A DNA stretch of 64,000 nucleotides from Marinobacter szutsaonensis. GTDB lineage: Bacteria > Pseudomonadota > Gammaproteobacteria > Pseudomonadales > Oleiphilaceae. Positions 27,567-36,636 of the stretch are shown here, piece by piece. A program made the translations under genes and the position numbers. Where the stretch lies: NCBI RefSeq assembly GCF_039523335.1, contig NZ_BAAAFC010000001.1, positions 1,860,001-1,924,000 on the forward strand, written 5' to 3'. A model generated the notes under the pieces. The model did not search any database. It saw nothing but the letters and a program-made list of their open reading frames with translations, and had not been told where the DNA came from. The number at the start of each line of letters is the position of its first letter. Position 1 is the first letter of the stretch.

Positions 27567-27855
27567 ATTCGTGTAATCCGATTAAAGGTTTCAAAAGCCG
27601 GGCAACAGACACCAGGCCGATTCCTGTGGAACCAGAGTCTGGAGAAAAACCATGACAATCGCGGTTCCGCGAGCAAGATATCGAGAGCTACGAATCCACT
27701 TGGCCGATGAGAGCGCACCGGCTGGATGCTCAAGCCTTGCTGGAGTATCGAGGGAGGAGGGACGTCTGAATGCTAGGGTGGAAGGATCGTCACAGTCTGG
27801 TTTCAGTATCTTTGATGAAAATCAGGCATCGGCCGAAAATAGGGCGCGAAGTCTA
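27567..27855. other. 289-bp gap without a supported gene
   Basis: No RNA gene, repeat or clear promoter was recognised. A 71-codon plus-strand frame (27652-27867) has a plausible GGAG ribosome site but no recognisable domain and ends inside the neighbouring gene. Confidence 0.4.
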
Positions 27856-29004
27856 TCAAAGCCGTGATTGAAAAGTAAGGTCGCTCTTCCCGGCATGGAT
27901 CAGGTCATCAAAGAGAGTCTGGTACTGTCCTGCCAGCACCGATGCCCGCCAGGCATCCGGCCCGGAGGGCTGTGGCCCGCATCGCATCAGTCGTTCCAGG
28001 CAGTCTGCCGCGGCGTCCGCTTCAGCGTCAGCGTCCTTTTCGTAGCTATGGTATCGGCAGAGGTCCGGCACATACTCCGGGTAGGCCAGCCGGTCCGGGG
28101 CCAGGGGCACACACCCGGAGGCCATGGCCTCCAGCATCGACAATCCCTGGAAATCATGCAGAGCTGTGGAGAGAACAATATCCGCCCGGCTGAGCAACCG
28201 GTCATAATCACCCCGGCTTTCGAGGAACCCCCACTGTTCTATCCGGTCACCAAACTCCTCACGGATCCGACCGAATGCCGGTGGCTGATTCCTGAAACTT
28301 TCGCCGACAACACTGAGCCGGAACGGTACCGAGCGCCTGTCGAGCACCTGCAGGAATTTCAACAGGCGATCCGGTCCTTTGTCGTATTCCCAGCGATGGT
28401 TCCAGAGCAGGTGTGGTCGGGCCCAGTTCACACCACGATCATCGGCAAACAGGCGGTCCTCAATTGGTACCGGTATCACCCGGGACTTATCACGCAAAGT
28501 TTCGATCAGTCCTTCGGGCACTCTGTCAGGCAGTTTTTGGACGAAAGTATCGACACCGTTCAGGAAACTGTCCCGGTTCCAGCCACTGTTGAACACCACG
28601 CAATCGGCAGACAGCGCACTGTAGAGGTTCACCATCTGTGGATCGACACTGCTGTTTTGACCACTTGATACAGGAAAGGCGAACTGGTTTTCGTGCATGT
28701 ACAGCAGGCAGGGCGTACTGGCCAGGCGCGGGTGCAGACCGCGCAGGGTGGCCAGATCCACCATCGATGTAGCGATAATCAGATCCCAGCGCTCCTGCAG
28801 GAGCGGCTCATTCAGCCAGCTCAGAGGATTGCCCCGGATGCGCCAGCGGAAGAACCTCGGAGGCAATGCCAGGCCATGCCAGTGGAAGTCCGGCAACAGT
28901 GCCGCCAGGTGCTCACGCCAGCGCTTATGACTGGCGGCGTCGTAACCGGACAGCACTAGTACTCTCGGTTTGGATGTTTCGGGCTTCATCAGGCTCACAC
29001 CCAT
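27856..29004 (-). CDS. DUF3524-type glycosyltransferase, probable tRNA-queuosine alpha-mannosyltransferase
   Basis: A 382-residue GT-B protein. The N-terminal DUF3524 region (LVLSGYDAASHKRWREHL, YMHENQFAFPVS) and a C-terminal glycosyltransferase-1 lobe (LLWNHRWEYDKGPDRLL, DFQGLSMLEAMASGCVPL) match the family that includes the enzyme mannosylating queuosine in tRNA(Asp). The start ATG (29004) shares one base with the stop of the upstream MFS gene (TAATG), so translation is probably coupled. An internal ATG at 28989 is an alternative start. Confidence 0.82.
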   Translation of the reverse strand: MGVSLMKPETSKPRVLVLSGYDAASHKRWREHLAALLPDFHWHGLALPPRFFRWRIRGNPLSWLNEPLLQERWDLIIATSMVDLATLRGLHPRLASTPCLLYMHENQFAFPVSSGQNSSVDPQMVNLYSALSADCVVFNSGWNRDSFLNGVDTFVQKLPDRVPEGLIETLRDKSRVIPVPIEDRLFADDRGVNWARPHLLWNHRWEYDKGPDRLLKFLQVLDRRSVPFRLSVVGESFRNQPPAFGRIREEFGDRIEQWGFLESRGDYDRLLSRADIVLSTALHDFQGLSMLEAMASGCVPLAPDRLAYPEYVPDLCRYHSYEKDADAEADAAADCLERLMRCGPQPSGPDAWRASVLAGQYQTLFDDLIHAGKSDLTFQSRL

Positions 29005-30188
29005 TAACCAGACTTAGCGCCAGGTCGCGCTCTGGACAGCGACCACAGCCCGAGCACCGGCCCGGGCACCAGCAACAGAACCACCCAGACATCCAACTGG
29101 CCCCATAATCCGCTGGTCAGCCAGATGGCGGGCAGGGTCAGCCCAAACCCGACGGCGTTCATGACGGCGAGTGAGGACCCCACCGATTCCTTGGGCGCTG
29201 TCGCCGCAGCCAGGGCCGAGAATTGCGGCGAATCTGCAACCACCGCAATCCCCCAGATAACCAACAACGCGATCAGCAAGACCGGGGCGAGCCCATTCAA
29301 CCAGGGATACAGAAGGCAGAAAGCCCCTGACACCATCAGCGCCCGCCGGGCCACCCATTCGCTGCCCAGGGTTCGACTGAGCCGGCCGCCACCGACGCAG
29401 CCCGCAGCGCCAACGCCGATCACCGCGAACGACAGCCAGGGAACCAATGCTTCGCCCTGCCCGAGGCGCTGGAGTTCCCGGCCAATCAGCAAGGGCGTCA
29501 GCGTCCAGAAGGCATAAAGTTCCCACATATGGCCAAAGTAGCCACCAGCCACCGCCCGGAATCTCGGTATGCGCAAGGCCGCCAGTCCCTGGCTGAGAGG
29601 CAGCCGGCCACTGCTTTTGGGCAGGTGCGGTCCGTCGCCCAGCAGGAAAACCAGCATCCCGCCGGCCAGTGCGAGACAGGAGGCCGCCATCAGCGGTAGC
29701 TCCCACGGCATGCCCAGCGTTGCGCCGCGCATCAGATGCGGCAGAGCGGTACCCAGGGTAAGCATACCCACCAGCCAGGCCAGGGCTGCACCGGCGTACT
29801 TCGGGGTCCAGGCAATCACCATTTTCATACCCAGAGGATAAATACCCGCCAGGCAGAGACCGGTAGCGAATCGGAGGATGAAATCCAGGGGTGGCTGCCC
29901 GGCTGCAAAGACAAATCCGCCATTAACCAGGGCGCCCAGCAGACTCGACAGGGCAAAGATCCGGCTGGCGCCAAAGCGGTCCGCCAGACCGGTCACCGCG
30001 ATGGTAAGGGTACCTGTGATAAAGCCGGCCTGAACCGCCAGGGTCAGCCGGCCCAGATCGGTTTCGGTCAACCCCAACTGGGCCGAGAGAGACAGCCAGA
30101 CGCCATTGATGCTGAACCAGAGGGAGGTGCCGAAGAGCTGGGCCAGCACAATGACGGGTAAGGGGTAACGTTTTAGCAGGTCGACCAT
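29004..30188 (-). CDS. MFS transporter
   Basis: A 394-residue protein with 12 predicted transmembrane helices. The MFS loop motif between helices 2 and 3 appears as GLADRFGASR. Substrate is unknown. It is translationally coupled to the queuosine mannosyltransferase-like gene, but no logical link between a transporter and tRNA modification can be shown from sequence. The start ATG at 30188 lacks a strong ribosome site. Confidence 0.85.
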   Translation of the reverse strand: MVDLLKRYPLPVIVLAQLFGTSLWFSINGVWLSLSAQLGLTETDLGRLTLAVQAGFITGTLTIAVTGLADRFGASRIFALSSLLGALVNGGFVFAAGQPPLDFILRFATGLCLAGIYPLGMKMVIAWTPKYAGAALAWLVGMLTLGTALPHLMRGATLGMPWELPLMAASCLALAGGMLVFLLGDGPHLPKSSGRLPLSQGLAALRIPRFRAVAGGYFGHMWELYAFWTLTPLLIGRELQRLGQGEALVPWLSFAVIGVGAAGCVGGGRLSRTLGSEWVARRALMVSGAFCLLYPWLNGLAPVLLIALLVIWGIAVVADSPQFSALAAATAPKESVGSSLAVMNAVGFGLTLPAIWLTSGLWGQLDVWVVLLLVPGPVLGLWSLSRARPGAKSG

Positions 30189-30357
30189 TATTGTTGTCTT
30201 TTATGCAAGCGGTGAGCAAAGCCTAGCGTCGGGAAGCGTACTTCGCCCATGCTACTTTGGTGCCTGGTAGATACTGGCAAGGCTTGTGGCTCTGCATTGA
30301 TAATATCGTTACACGGAATCCGCCCAACCTCCAGCCACCCAGCAACGGAGTCACAGT

Positions 30358-30984
30358 ATGAATCTCCACATTCCCCTGGCTGTGCTACTCGCATTGACCC
30401 TGTCACCGACTCCGGGCGCAGCGGACATTAGCCTTGCGCCGTTTGCAGGCTTTCGCATGAGTAGTTCGGTGGATATCGAGACCGCCGGCGCCAGCACCTC
30501 AGACCAGATCGACTTCCGGGATTCCGCCAGCCAGGGGCTGGTGGTCAATTTCGATCTGGCGGAGCCCGGCAAACAGACAGAACTCTATTTCGGTCGGCAG
30601 AGCACCTCAGCCAGGCTGGACAATGGCCTGTTCGCACCCGGCGTGGACTCCATTGACCTGACGATTTACCAGCTCCAGTTCGGCGGATTGTATTTCCCGG
30701 GTGGCAAGAATCACGGTGGATTTGTCTCTGGCGTGTTCGGCGTTACCCGGCTTGAACCGGACGATTCGAGATACGAAACCCACCACCGGGCAGCCCTGTC
30801 GCTAGGTGGTGGGTATCAGTTCTTTCTGACTGAAAAACTGCGCCTCAGGCTCGATCTGCGCGGTGTTTACACAGCCCTGAATTCGGGAGGTTCCGCGTTC
30901 TGCTCAGGTGGCTGCGAACTCAGATTCGACAGCAGCGGCTACTTGCAGGTGGAAGCAGGCGCAGGGCTGGCCATTCGGTTTTGA
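30358..30984 (+). CDS. outer-membrane beta-barrel family protein
   Basis: A 208-residue exported protein with a signal peptide (about 1-21, ending GAA). Alternating amphipathic strands follow, and the protein ends in a terminal aromatic (AIRF), the typical outer-membrane insertion signal. Two cysteines (FCSGGC near 183) could form an extracellular-loop disulfide. Function is not known. GGAG lies seven bases before the ATG. It converges with arsJ (seven bases apart). A GATAAT element at 30299-30304 may be its -10. Confidence 0.7.
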   Translation: MNLHIPLAVLLALTLSPTPGAADISLAPFAGFRMSSSVDIETAGASTSDQIDFRDSASQGLVVNFDLAEPGKQTELYFGRQSTSARLDNGLFAPGVDSIDLTIYQLQFGGLYFPGGKNHGGFVSGVFGVTRLEPDDSRYETHHRAALSLGGGYQFFLTEKLRLRLDLRGVYTALNSGGSAFCSGGCELRFDSSGYLQVEAGAGLAIRF

Positions 30985-30991
30985 GGCTTGG

Positions 30992-32185
30992 TCAGGCTGT
31001 CACGGGCCGCCGCTCGGGCAACAACACCGACAGCAACGCTGCCATGGCCACCAAACCCGATGATATCCACAAGCAGGCCTCCAGCCCCCAGGCCTGGTAC
31101 ACCCAGCCAGAAAGTATCGTGCCCAGCAAACGCCCGGCGGCATTGGACATGTAGTAGAAACCCACATCCAGGGAGACGCCATCGCCCCGGGCATAGCTGA
31201 CGATCAGGTAGCTGTGCAGGGACGAGTTGATCGCAAACAGCCCTCCAAACAGCAACAAACCGCCGATCAACACCACCTGCGGCGACCACCCTGCCATCAG
31301 GCCAATCGCAATCGCCGTGGGAATCAGGGCCAGAGCCGCCGCCCAGAGTACCGCCGACCGTTTTCCTTCGCCATGGCCGGTGATGCGCGGGGCAATCGTC
31401 TGGATAAAGCCGTAGCCGATAATCCAGGTGGCCATGAATCCGCCCACCTTCCAGAAGTCCCAGCCGAAGACCGTGTGCAGATAGACCGGCAGGGCCACCA
31501 CAAACCAGACATCCCGGGCGCCGAACAGGAACATGCGGGCCGCCGACAGCACATTGATCGCCCGGCTCTTGGACAGGATATCGGTGAACTTCGGCTTGGC
31601 CTTGCTCTTGCCCAGGTCCTGCCCCAGCAGGAACAGGCTGCCCAGCCACACCAGCCCGAGCGCCACCGCCATCAAGATCACCGCGCCCTTGAAGCCGGCC
31701 ACCATCAGCAGCACACCACCGAGGAAGAAGCCGACACCCTTGAGGGTGTTCTTGGAACCGGTGAGAATCGCCACCCACTTGTACAGGGTGCCCTGTTGCT
31801 CATCCGGCACCAGCAGCTTGATGCCGCTCTTGGCGGACATCTTGTTCAGGTCCTTGGCAACCCCTGAGAGCGCCTGCGCCGCCATCACCCAGGGCACCGT
31901 CAGCATCGCCGCCGGCACCGCCAGCATGGCCAGCGCCACAATCTGCAGGAACAGCCCGATGTTCATGGTGCGGTTCAGGCCCATGCGGGCGCCCAGGTAG
32001 CCACCGACCAGATTGGTCACCACCCCGAAGAACTCGTAGAAGATAAACAACAGGGCGATTTCCAGGGGCGAGTAACCCAACTGGTGGAAATGCAGCACCA
32101 CCAGCATACGCAGGGCGCCGTCCGTGAGGGTGAAGGCCCAGTAATTGCCGGTGATCACCAGGTACTGTCGGATGGCCGCCGTCAT
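30992..32185 (-). CDS. arsJ: ArsJ organoarsenical efflux permease (MFS)
   Basis: A 397-residue 12-helix MFS protein whose context and sequence match ArsJ. It exports 1-arseno-3-phosphoglycerate, the unstable product made by the neighbouring GAPDH from arsenate and glyceraldehyde 3-phosphate; outside the cell this breaks down to arsenate. Family stretches include ITGNYWAFTLTDGALRMLVV near the start. The ATG at 32185 begins one base after the gapdh stop, so translation is coupled. Confidence 0.92.
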   Translation of the reverse strand: MTAAIRQYLVITGNYWAFTLTDGALRMLVVLHFHQLGYSPLEIALLFIFYEFFGVVTNLVGGYLGARMGLNRTMNIGLFLQIVALAMLAVPAAMLTVPWVMAAQALSGVAKDLNKMSAKSGIKLLVPDEQQGTLYKWVAILTGSKNTLKGVGFFLGGVLLMVAGFKGAVILMAVALGLVWLGSLFLLGQDLGKSKAKPKFTDILSKSRAINVLSAARMFLFGARDVWFVVALPVYLHTVFGWDFWKVGGFMATWIIGYGFIQTIAPRITGHGEGKRSAVLWAAALALIPTAIAIGLMAGWSPQVVLIGGLLLFGGLFAINSSLHSYLIVSYARGDGVSLDVGFYYMSNAAGRLLGTILSGWVYQAWGLEACLWISSGLVAMAALLSVLLPERRPVTA

Positions 32186-32186
32186 A

Positions 32187-33191
32187 TCAGGCAGCACCCA
32201 CCCTGCGCGCCAGTTCTGCGGTGCGGTTGGCGTAGCCCCATTCGTTGTCGTACCAGGCGTAGATTTTCACCTGGGTGCCGTTGACTACCATCGTGGACAG
32301 GGCATCGACGATGGAAGACCGTGGGTCGGTCTTGTAGTCGATGGACACCAGGGGGCGTTCCTCGTAACCGAGGATGCCCTTCAACTCGCCTTCCGCCGCT
32401 TCTTGCAACAGCTTGTTGACGGTCTCCTTGTCGGTGGGCTGATTCACCTCGAACACACAGTCGGTGAGCGAGGCATTGGTCAGCGGCACCCGCACCGCAT
32501 GGCCATCGAGACGACCTTTCAGTTCCGGGAAAATCTCGATGATGGCAGTGGCCGAGCCGGTGGTGGTGGGGATCAGGGAACTACCACAGGCCCGGGCCCG
32601 GCGCAGGTCCTTGTGCGGCGCATCGATGATGGTCTGGGTGTTGGTCAGACTGTGGATGGTCGTGATGGAGCCGTGCTTGATACCCAGTTTCTCGTGAATC
32701 ACCTTGACCACCGGCGCCAGGCAGTTGGTGGTACAAGAGGCGGCAGTGACGATCCGGTCATTGGCCGGGTCGAAAATCCCGTCGTTCACGCCTACTACGA
32801 TGTTCTTGGCGCCCGTTTCCTTGACCGGCGCGGTGACCACAACGCGCTTCACGCCCTGATCCAGATAGGCCTGCAGGACACTGACCTTCTTGTTAACGCC
32901 ACTGGCCTCGATCACCAGATCGCAACCGGACCAGTCGGTCTCGTCAATGCCCTGGTTATGGGTCACCCGGATGCGCTGACCCTCGATAACCATGTCCTTG
33001 CCGTCCGCAGCCGCCTCGTGGCTCCAGCGGCCATGAATGCTGTCAAAATTAAGCAGGTGCGCCAGGGTACCGGCATCGGCGCCCGGGTCATTGATGGCGA
33101 CAAATTCAATGTCCGGCCACTCCCAGGCCGCACGCAACGCCAGACGGCCAATCCGACCGAATCCGTTAATTCCCACCTTGATCTTGCTCAT
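32187..33191 (-). CDS. type I glyceraldehyde-3-phosphate dehydrogenase of the arsenic operon
   Basis: A 334-residue NAD-dependent GAPDH with the Rossmann start [16 protein letters not shown] and the catalytic SCTTNCLAP. Paired with arsJ, its role is to arsenylate glyceraldehyde 3-phosphate to 1-arseno-3-phosphoglycerate for export. This is a known arsenate-resistance route, and no arsenic-free glycolytic context is seen here. AAGGAG lies seven bases before the ATG at 33191. It follows the arsC-arsR fusion gene by 40 bases. Confidence 0.93.
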   Translation of the reverse strand: MSKIKVGINGFGRIGRLALRAAWEWPDIEFVAINDPGADAGTLAHLLNFDSIHGRWSHEAAADGKDMVIEGQRIRVTHNQGIDETDWSGCDLVIEASGVNKKVSVLQAYLDQGVKRVVVTAPVKETGAKNIVVGVNDGIFDPANDRIVTAASCTTNCLAPVVKVIHEKLGIKHGSITTIHSLTNTQTIIDAPHKDLRRARACGSSLIPTTTGSATAIIEIFPELKGRLDGHAVRVPLTNASLTDCVFEVNQPTDKETVNKLLQEAAEGELKGILGYEERPLVSIDYKTDPRSSIVDALSTMVVNGTQVKIYAWYDNEWGYANRTAELARRVGAA

Positions 33192-33231
33192 GCTGTTCTC
33201 CTTGCGCGTTGGCTAATCTGTGCGTGGATCG

Positions 33232-33996
33232 TCAGGGGCACTGCAAAACCGGACGATCCGCCATGGCCTGTAGTCGTGACAGTGGCTGTTCGATCAGTTC
33301 CACGTTGTTCCGTGCGGTTTCATCCAGAACCCGCGCAACCCATTCTGGCAACCCCGGGTTAAGGTAATAATAAACCCACTGGCCCCGGCGCTCCGTTTCC
33401 AGCAGGCCGGCATCCCGGAGTGAGGCCAAATGGCGGCTGACTTTTGGCTGGGATACCTCAAAGGCCTCGGTCAGCTCACACACGCACAGCTTTTCCTGGT
33501 CCTTGATCAGCATCAGCGCGGCCAAGCGAAGCTCGTCTCCCATCGCCTTGAAAATAGTCACCGGGTTGTAGCTGGCCTGTTTCAGGCCGGTTTCTCTCTG
33601 GTGAACCAGGGTGAACAGGCCGATGCGCTCTTTCAGTTCCTTGAGGGTCAGAGCAAAGGTGGCGTGTCGGTTAGTTTCGGCCGGGTCCGGAAAATCCCAC
33701 GCAATCTGCTGGGCTCCGGAAGCCACCAAAGAGCACTCCCGGGCGGCTTTTTCACACAGGGTAATCACATAATCCCAGTATTGACCCTGCAACTCCGCCA
33801 GTGACTTGCTGTAAAGCCCATCGGTCGGAATGCCGGCCTCCTGCAATACCTGTATTGCCAGAGGATGGGGCTGCGCAGGCTCAGTACCGGCACTGGCCAC
33901 CTCGAACCGGTCGCCGGCCATGTGCCGAAGCAGGGCTTCTGCCATCAGGGAGCGGGCACTGTTGGCGGTACAGACGAACAAAACACGGCGTTTCAT
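33232..33996 (-). CDS. arsenate reductase-ArsR repressor fusion
   Basis: A 254-residue fusion. Residues 1-140 form a low-molecular-weight phosphatase-type arsenate reductase. It has the CX5R loop CTANSAR (Cys9-Arg15) and the two redox Cys81 and Cys88 in LCEKAAREC, the triple-cysteine relay used by thioredoxin-coupled ArsC. Residues 145-254 form an ArsR winged helix with the metal-sensing pair in LCVCEL (Cys171, Cys173) and recognition helix VSQPKVSRHLASLRDAGLL. The likely roles are arsenate reduction and arsenite-relieved repression of the divergent promoters. It is first in the leftward operon, with gapdh and arsJ following. Confidence 0.92.
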   Translation of the reverse strand: MKRRVLFVCTANSARSLMAEALLRHMAGDRFEVASAGTEPAQPHPLAIQVLQEAGIPTDGLYSKSLAELQGQYWDYVITLCEKAARECSLVASGAQQIAWDFPDPAETNRHATFALTLKELKERIGLFTLVHQRETGLKQASYNPVTIFKAMGDELRLAALMLIKDQEKLCVCELTEAFEVSQPKVSRHLASLRDAGLLETERRGQWVYYYLNPGLPEWVARVLDETARNNVELIEQPLSRLQAMADRPVLQCP

Positions 33997-34008
33997 ATCT
34001 CACATTCC

Positions 34009-34046
34009 GCATATTTGATTTTATGCATATCCAATTTTGTGCATAC
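34009..34046. promoter_or_regulatory. candidate ArsR operator: three phased GCATA repeats
   Basis: GCATAT, GCATAT and GCATAC start at 34009, 34025 and 34041, exactly 16 bases apart, with A/T-rich GATTTT and AATTTT between. They lie in the 91-base gap between the divergent arsC-arsR and arsH starts, where a shared operator is expected. The direct-repeat form differs from the simple inverted repeat typical of ArsR. Overlapping inverted halves (ATGCATAT) are also present. Confidence 0.5.
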
Positions 34047-34087
34047 TATGTTCAATATCGCCATGAGTAAAGGAATCCGCCAACAAA

Positions 34088-34804
34088 ATGAACACCCAAG
34101 ACCTACCCAACATCGATTCGGAACTGTTCAGCGTCCCCACTACGGGCCGATTGTTTGAGGCAACGCCATCTTCACACCCGCCACGAATTCTGTTGCTGTA
34201 TGGCTCCCTCCGTGAGCGCTCGTTCAGCCGCCTGGCAGTGGAAGAAGCGGCCCGGTTGCTGGAGGCCATGGGCGCGAAGACCCGGGTCTTCAATCCGCGC
34301 GGTCTGCCTCTGGCCGATGCCGAGGATGCGTCCCACCCCAAGGTTCAGGAGCTGCGCGATCTGGTGCAATGGAGTGAAGGGATGGTGTGGTGCTCGCCGG
34401 AACGGCGCGGAGCCATGACCGGCATCATGAAGACCCAGATCGACTGGATTCCTCTGTCCATGGGCGCGGTTCGGCCGACTCAGGGCAAGACTCTGGCCGT
34501 GATGCAGGTGTGCGGTGGCTCCCAGTCGTTCAATGCAGTCAACCAGTTGCGAGTTCTGGGCCGGTGGATGCGCATGGTCACCATTCCGAACCAGTCGTCG
34601 GTGCCCAAGGCGTTCATGGAATTCGACGACAACAACCGGATGAAGCCCTCGCCCTACTACGACCGCATCGTAGATGTCATGGAAGAACTGGTAAAATTCA
34701 CCCTCCTGGTGCGGGACCGCAGTGAGTACCTGACCGACCGTTATTCCGAGCGCAAGGAAAGCGCGGAGGCATTGTCGCAGCGCGTGAACCAACGTTCCAT
34801 TTAA
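34088..34804 (+). CDS. arsH: ArsH NADPH-dependent FMN reductase / organoarsenical oxidase
   Basis: A 238-residue flavodoxin-fold protein with the ArsH hallmarks [19 protein letters not shown] and the [23 protein letters not shown] region. ArsH oxidises trivalent organoarsenicals to less toxic pentavalent forms with NADPH. The ATG at 34088 has only a distant purine-rich site (AAAGGA 13 bases away), so translation may be modest. acr3 follows nine bases downstream. Confidence 0.94.
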   Translation: MNTQDLPNIDSELFSVPTTGRLFEATPSSHPPRILLLYGSLRERSFSRLAVEEAARLLEAMGAKTRVFNPRGLPLADAEDASHPKVQELRDLVQWSEGMVWCSPERRGAMTGIMKTQIDWIPLSMGAVRPTQGKTLAVMQVCGGSQSFNAVNQLRVLGRWMRMVTIPNQSSVPKAFMEFDDNNRMKPSPYYDRIVDVMEELVKFTLLVRDRSEYLTDRYSERKESAEALSQRVNQRSI

Positions 34805-34813
34805 GGATGTGCC

Positions 34814-35878
34814 ATGAGCAGCAACGAACTGACCGCTGAAGCTTCATCCGGCGGCATGGGAATTTTCGAACGCTACCTGTCGGTATGGGTAGCACTGGCA
34901 ATTGTGGCTGGAGTGGCCTTGGGGCAACTGGCCCCGTCAGTGCCGGAAACCCTGTCCCGGTTTGAATACGCCCAGGTGTCCATCCCGATTGCCATCCTGA
35001 TCTGGGCGATGATTTTCCCGATGATGGCGCAGATCAATTTCAGTGCGGTGGTGGGCGTACGCAAAGAACCCAAAGGACTGGCCATCACCACTACCGTGAA
35101 CTGGCTGATCAAGCCGTTCACCATGTTTGCCATTGCCTGGTTTTTCCTGACCGTGGTGTTCGAACCGCTGATCTCGCCACAACTGGCACGCGAATATCTG
35201 GCCGGCGCGATTCTGTTGGGAGCAGCGCCATGCACTGCCATGGTGTTTGTCTGGAGTTACCTGACCAAAGGCGATGCCGCCTACACCCTGGTTCAGGTGT
35301 CCCTGAACGACATCATCATGCTGTTTGCTTTCGCACCGATCGTGGTGTTCCTGCTTGGCATCTCTGACATCCAGGTGCCCTGGGATACGGTGCTGCTGTC
35401 GGTGGTGCTGTATATAGTCATTCCGCTTACCGCCGGCTACCTGACCCGACGCACCCTTGTTGCCCGCCATGGCCAGCGCTGGTACGACGAGGTATTCATG
35501 AAGCGGCTGGGACCGGTCACACCGGCGGCGCTGGTTGTCACTCTGGTACTGCTGTTCGCCTTCCAGGGTGAGGTGATCCTGAACAATCCGTTGCATATTG
35601 CGCTGATTGCCGTACCGCTGATCGTGCAGACCTTCCTGATCTTCTTCCTGGCCTATGGCTGGGCCCGGCTCTGGAAAGTGCGTCACTGCATTGCCGCACC
35701 CGGCGCCATGATTGGTGCCAGTAACTTCTTCGAGCTCGCGGTCGCTGCGGCGATCGCCCTGTTCGGCCTGCAGTCCGGGGCTGCACTGGCCACGGTGGTC
35801 GGAGTGCTGGTAGAGGTGCCACTGATGCTGGTTCTGGTGCGCATCGCCAATAAAACTAAGGCTCACTTTCCCGTCTAG
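34814..35878 (+). CDS. acr3: Acr3-family arsenite efflux permease
   Basis: A 354-residue protein with 10 predicted transmembrane helices. The Acr3 core signature GAAPCTAMVFVWSYL holds the essential cysteine, and NFFELAVAAAIALFG in a late helix holds the essential glutamate. It exports arsenite using the proton gradient. AAGGA lies about seven bases before the ATG. It closes the arsH-acr3 pair, and aioBA follow after a 210-base gap. Confidence 0.95.
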   Translation: MSSNELTAEASSGGMGIFERYLSVWVALAIVAGVALGQLAPSVPETLSRFEYAQVSIPIAILIWAMIFPMMAQINFSAVVGVRKEPKGLAITTTVNWLIKPFTMFAIAWFFLTVVFEPLISPQLAREYLAGAILLGAAPCTAMVFVWSYLTKGDAAYTLVQVSLNDIIMLFAFAPIVVFLLGISDIQVPWDTVLLSVVLYIVIPLTAGYLTRRTLVARHGQRWYDEVFMKRLGPVTPAALVVTLVLLFAFQGEVILNNPLHIALIAVPLIVQTFLIFFLAYGWARLWKVRHCIAAPGAMIGASNFFELAVAAAIALFGLQSGAALATVVGVLVEVPLMLVLVRIANKTKAHFPV

Positions 35879-35906
35879 TATGGGTCACCGTCGCATATTT
35901 AAAAAC

Positions 35907-35920
35907 TTGACTCTGATCAA
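35907..35920 (+). promoter_or_regulatory. FNR/Anr-like box upstream of aioB
   Basis: TTGAC-TCTG-ATCAA matches 9 of 10 positions of the FNR/Anr consensus TTGAT-N4-ATCAA. A TGTAAC hexamer at 35944-35949 sits where the -10 of a class II FNR promoter should be. The box also overlaps a 7-bp stem (35913-35919 with 35925-35931). The rest of 35879-36088 holds no gene. Oxygen-linked control of arsenite oxidase is not established; this is a candidate only. Confidence 0.35.
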
Positions 35921-36088
35921 AAAGTGATCAGAAAAGGAGCCGATGTAACAACATCAAGTTTGCAGATCAGCGCTTTTCGACAGGTCTGAACTACTCTTTC
36001 TTGTGAACTGCAACACATTCTGAACAAGGGCTCTGTTACCGAGCAGGGCGGTTTTTGCAGTCAAAACAAGAACGGAGAGGGACAACCA

Positions 36089-36622
36089 ATGAAACTGTCA
36101 AGAAGGCGGTTCCTTGCCTTTACAGGTACAACCGCAGCCGGCTCTGCGGCACTTGGCGGCAGCCTGATTTTCAACCCGGCGTACGCCGCTGAAGGCAGCC
36201 AGCAACCCGGAAAGGTGATGCTGGACTACCCCAAAACCACGATCAGCAAAGCCGGAGACTTGAAAGTGGGTCAGCCGGTTTCCTTTAACTATCCGGATGC
36301 CTCCTCACCCTGCACCCTGGTGAAAACCGGTCGCAAAACCCAGGGCGGCGTGGGCCCGGACGAGGATGTTGTCGCTTACAGCGTTATGTGCACCCACATG
36401 GGGTGTCCGGTGTCGTATTCGGCCGAGGAGCGCACCTTCAAGTGTCCATGCCATTTCAGTGTGTTCGATTCCGAACTCAATGGCCAGATGGTCTCCGGCC
36501 AGGCAACGGAAAACCTGCCCCGGATTCTCCTGAGTTACCGGGATTCGGATGATTCCATTGAAGCGGTTGGTGTGGACGGCCTGATTTATGGCCGCCAGTC
36601 CAATCTTCTGCCGGGCGCCTGA
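36089..36622 (+). CDS. aioB: AioB arsenite oxidase small (Rieske) subunit
   Basis: A 177-residue protein with a twin-arginine signal ([10 protein letters not shown], 4-13) and cleavage near AYA-AEG. The Rieske [2Fe-2S] ligands are C101-T-H103 and C119-P-C-H122, with the disulfide pair Cys106 and Cys121. It passes electrons from AioA to cytochrome c or azurin in the periplasm. GGAGAGG precedes the ATG. aioA follows after 14 bases. The TAT signal probably carries the folded AioA partner across the membrane, since AioA shows no signal peptide. Confidence 0.95.
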   Translation: MKLSRRRFLAFTGTTAAGSAALGGSLIFNPAYAAEGSQQPGKVMLDYPKTTISKAGDLKVGQPVSFNYPDASSPCTLVKTGRKTQGGVGPDEDVVAYSVMCTHMGCPVSYSAEERTFKCPCHFSVFDSELNGQMVSGQATENLPRILLSYRDSDDSIEAVGVDGLIYGRQSNLLPGA

Positions 36623-36636
36623 AGGAGGGATTCACC

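Noticed and set aside
27652..27867. 71-codon plus-strand frame with a plausible GGAG ribosome site
   Set aside because: No recognisable domain, low-complexity composition, and its end overlaps the neighbouring antisense gene. Coding cannot be supported.
36030..36060. possible sigma-54 promoter upstream of aioB
   Set aside because: A GG and a GC are present but spaced nine, not ten, bases apart, so the -24/-12 geometry fails.
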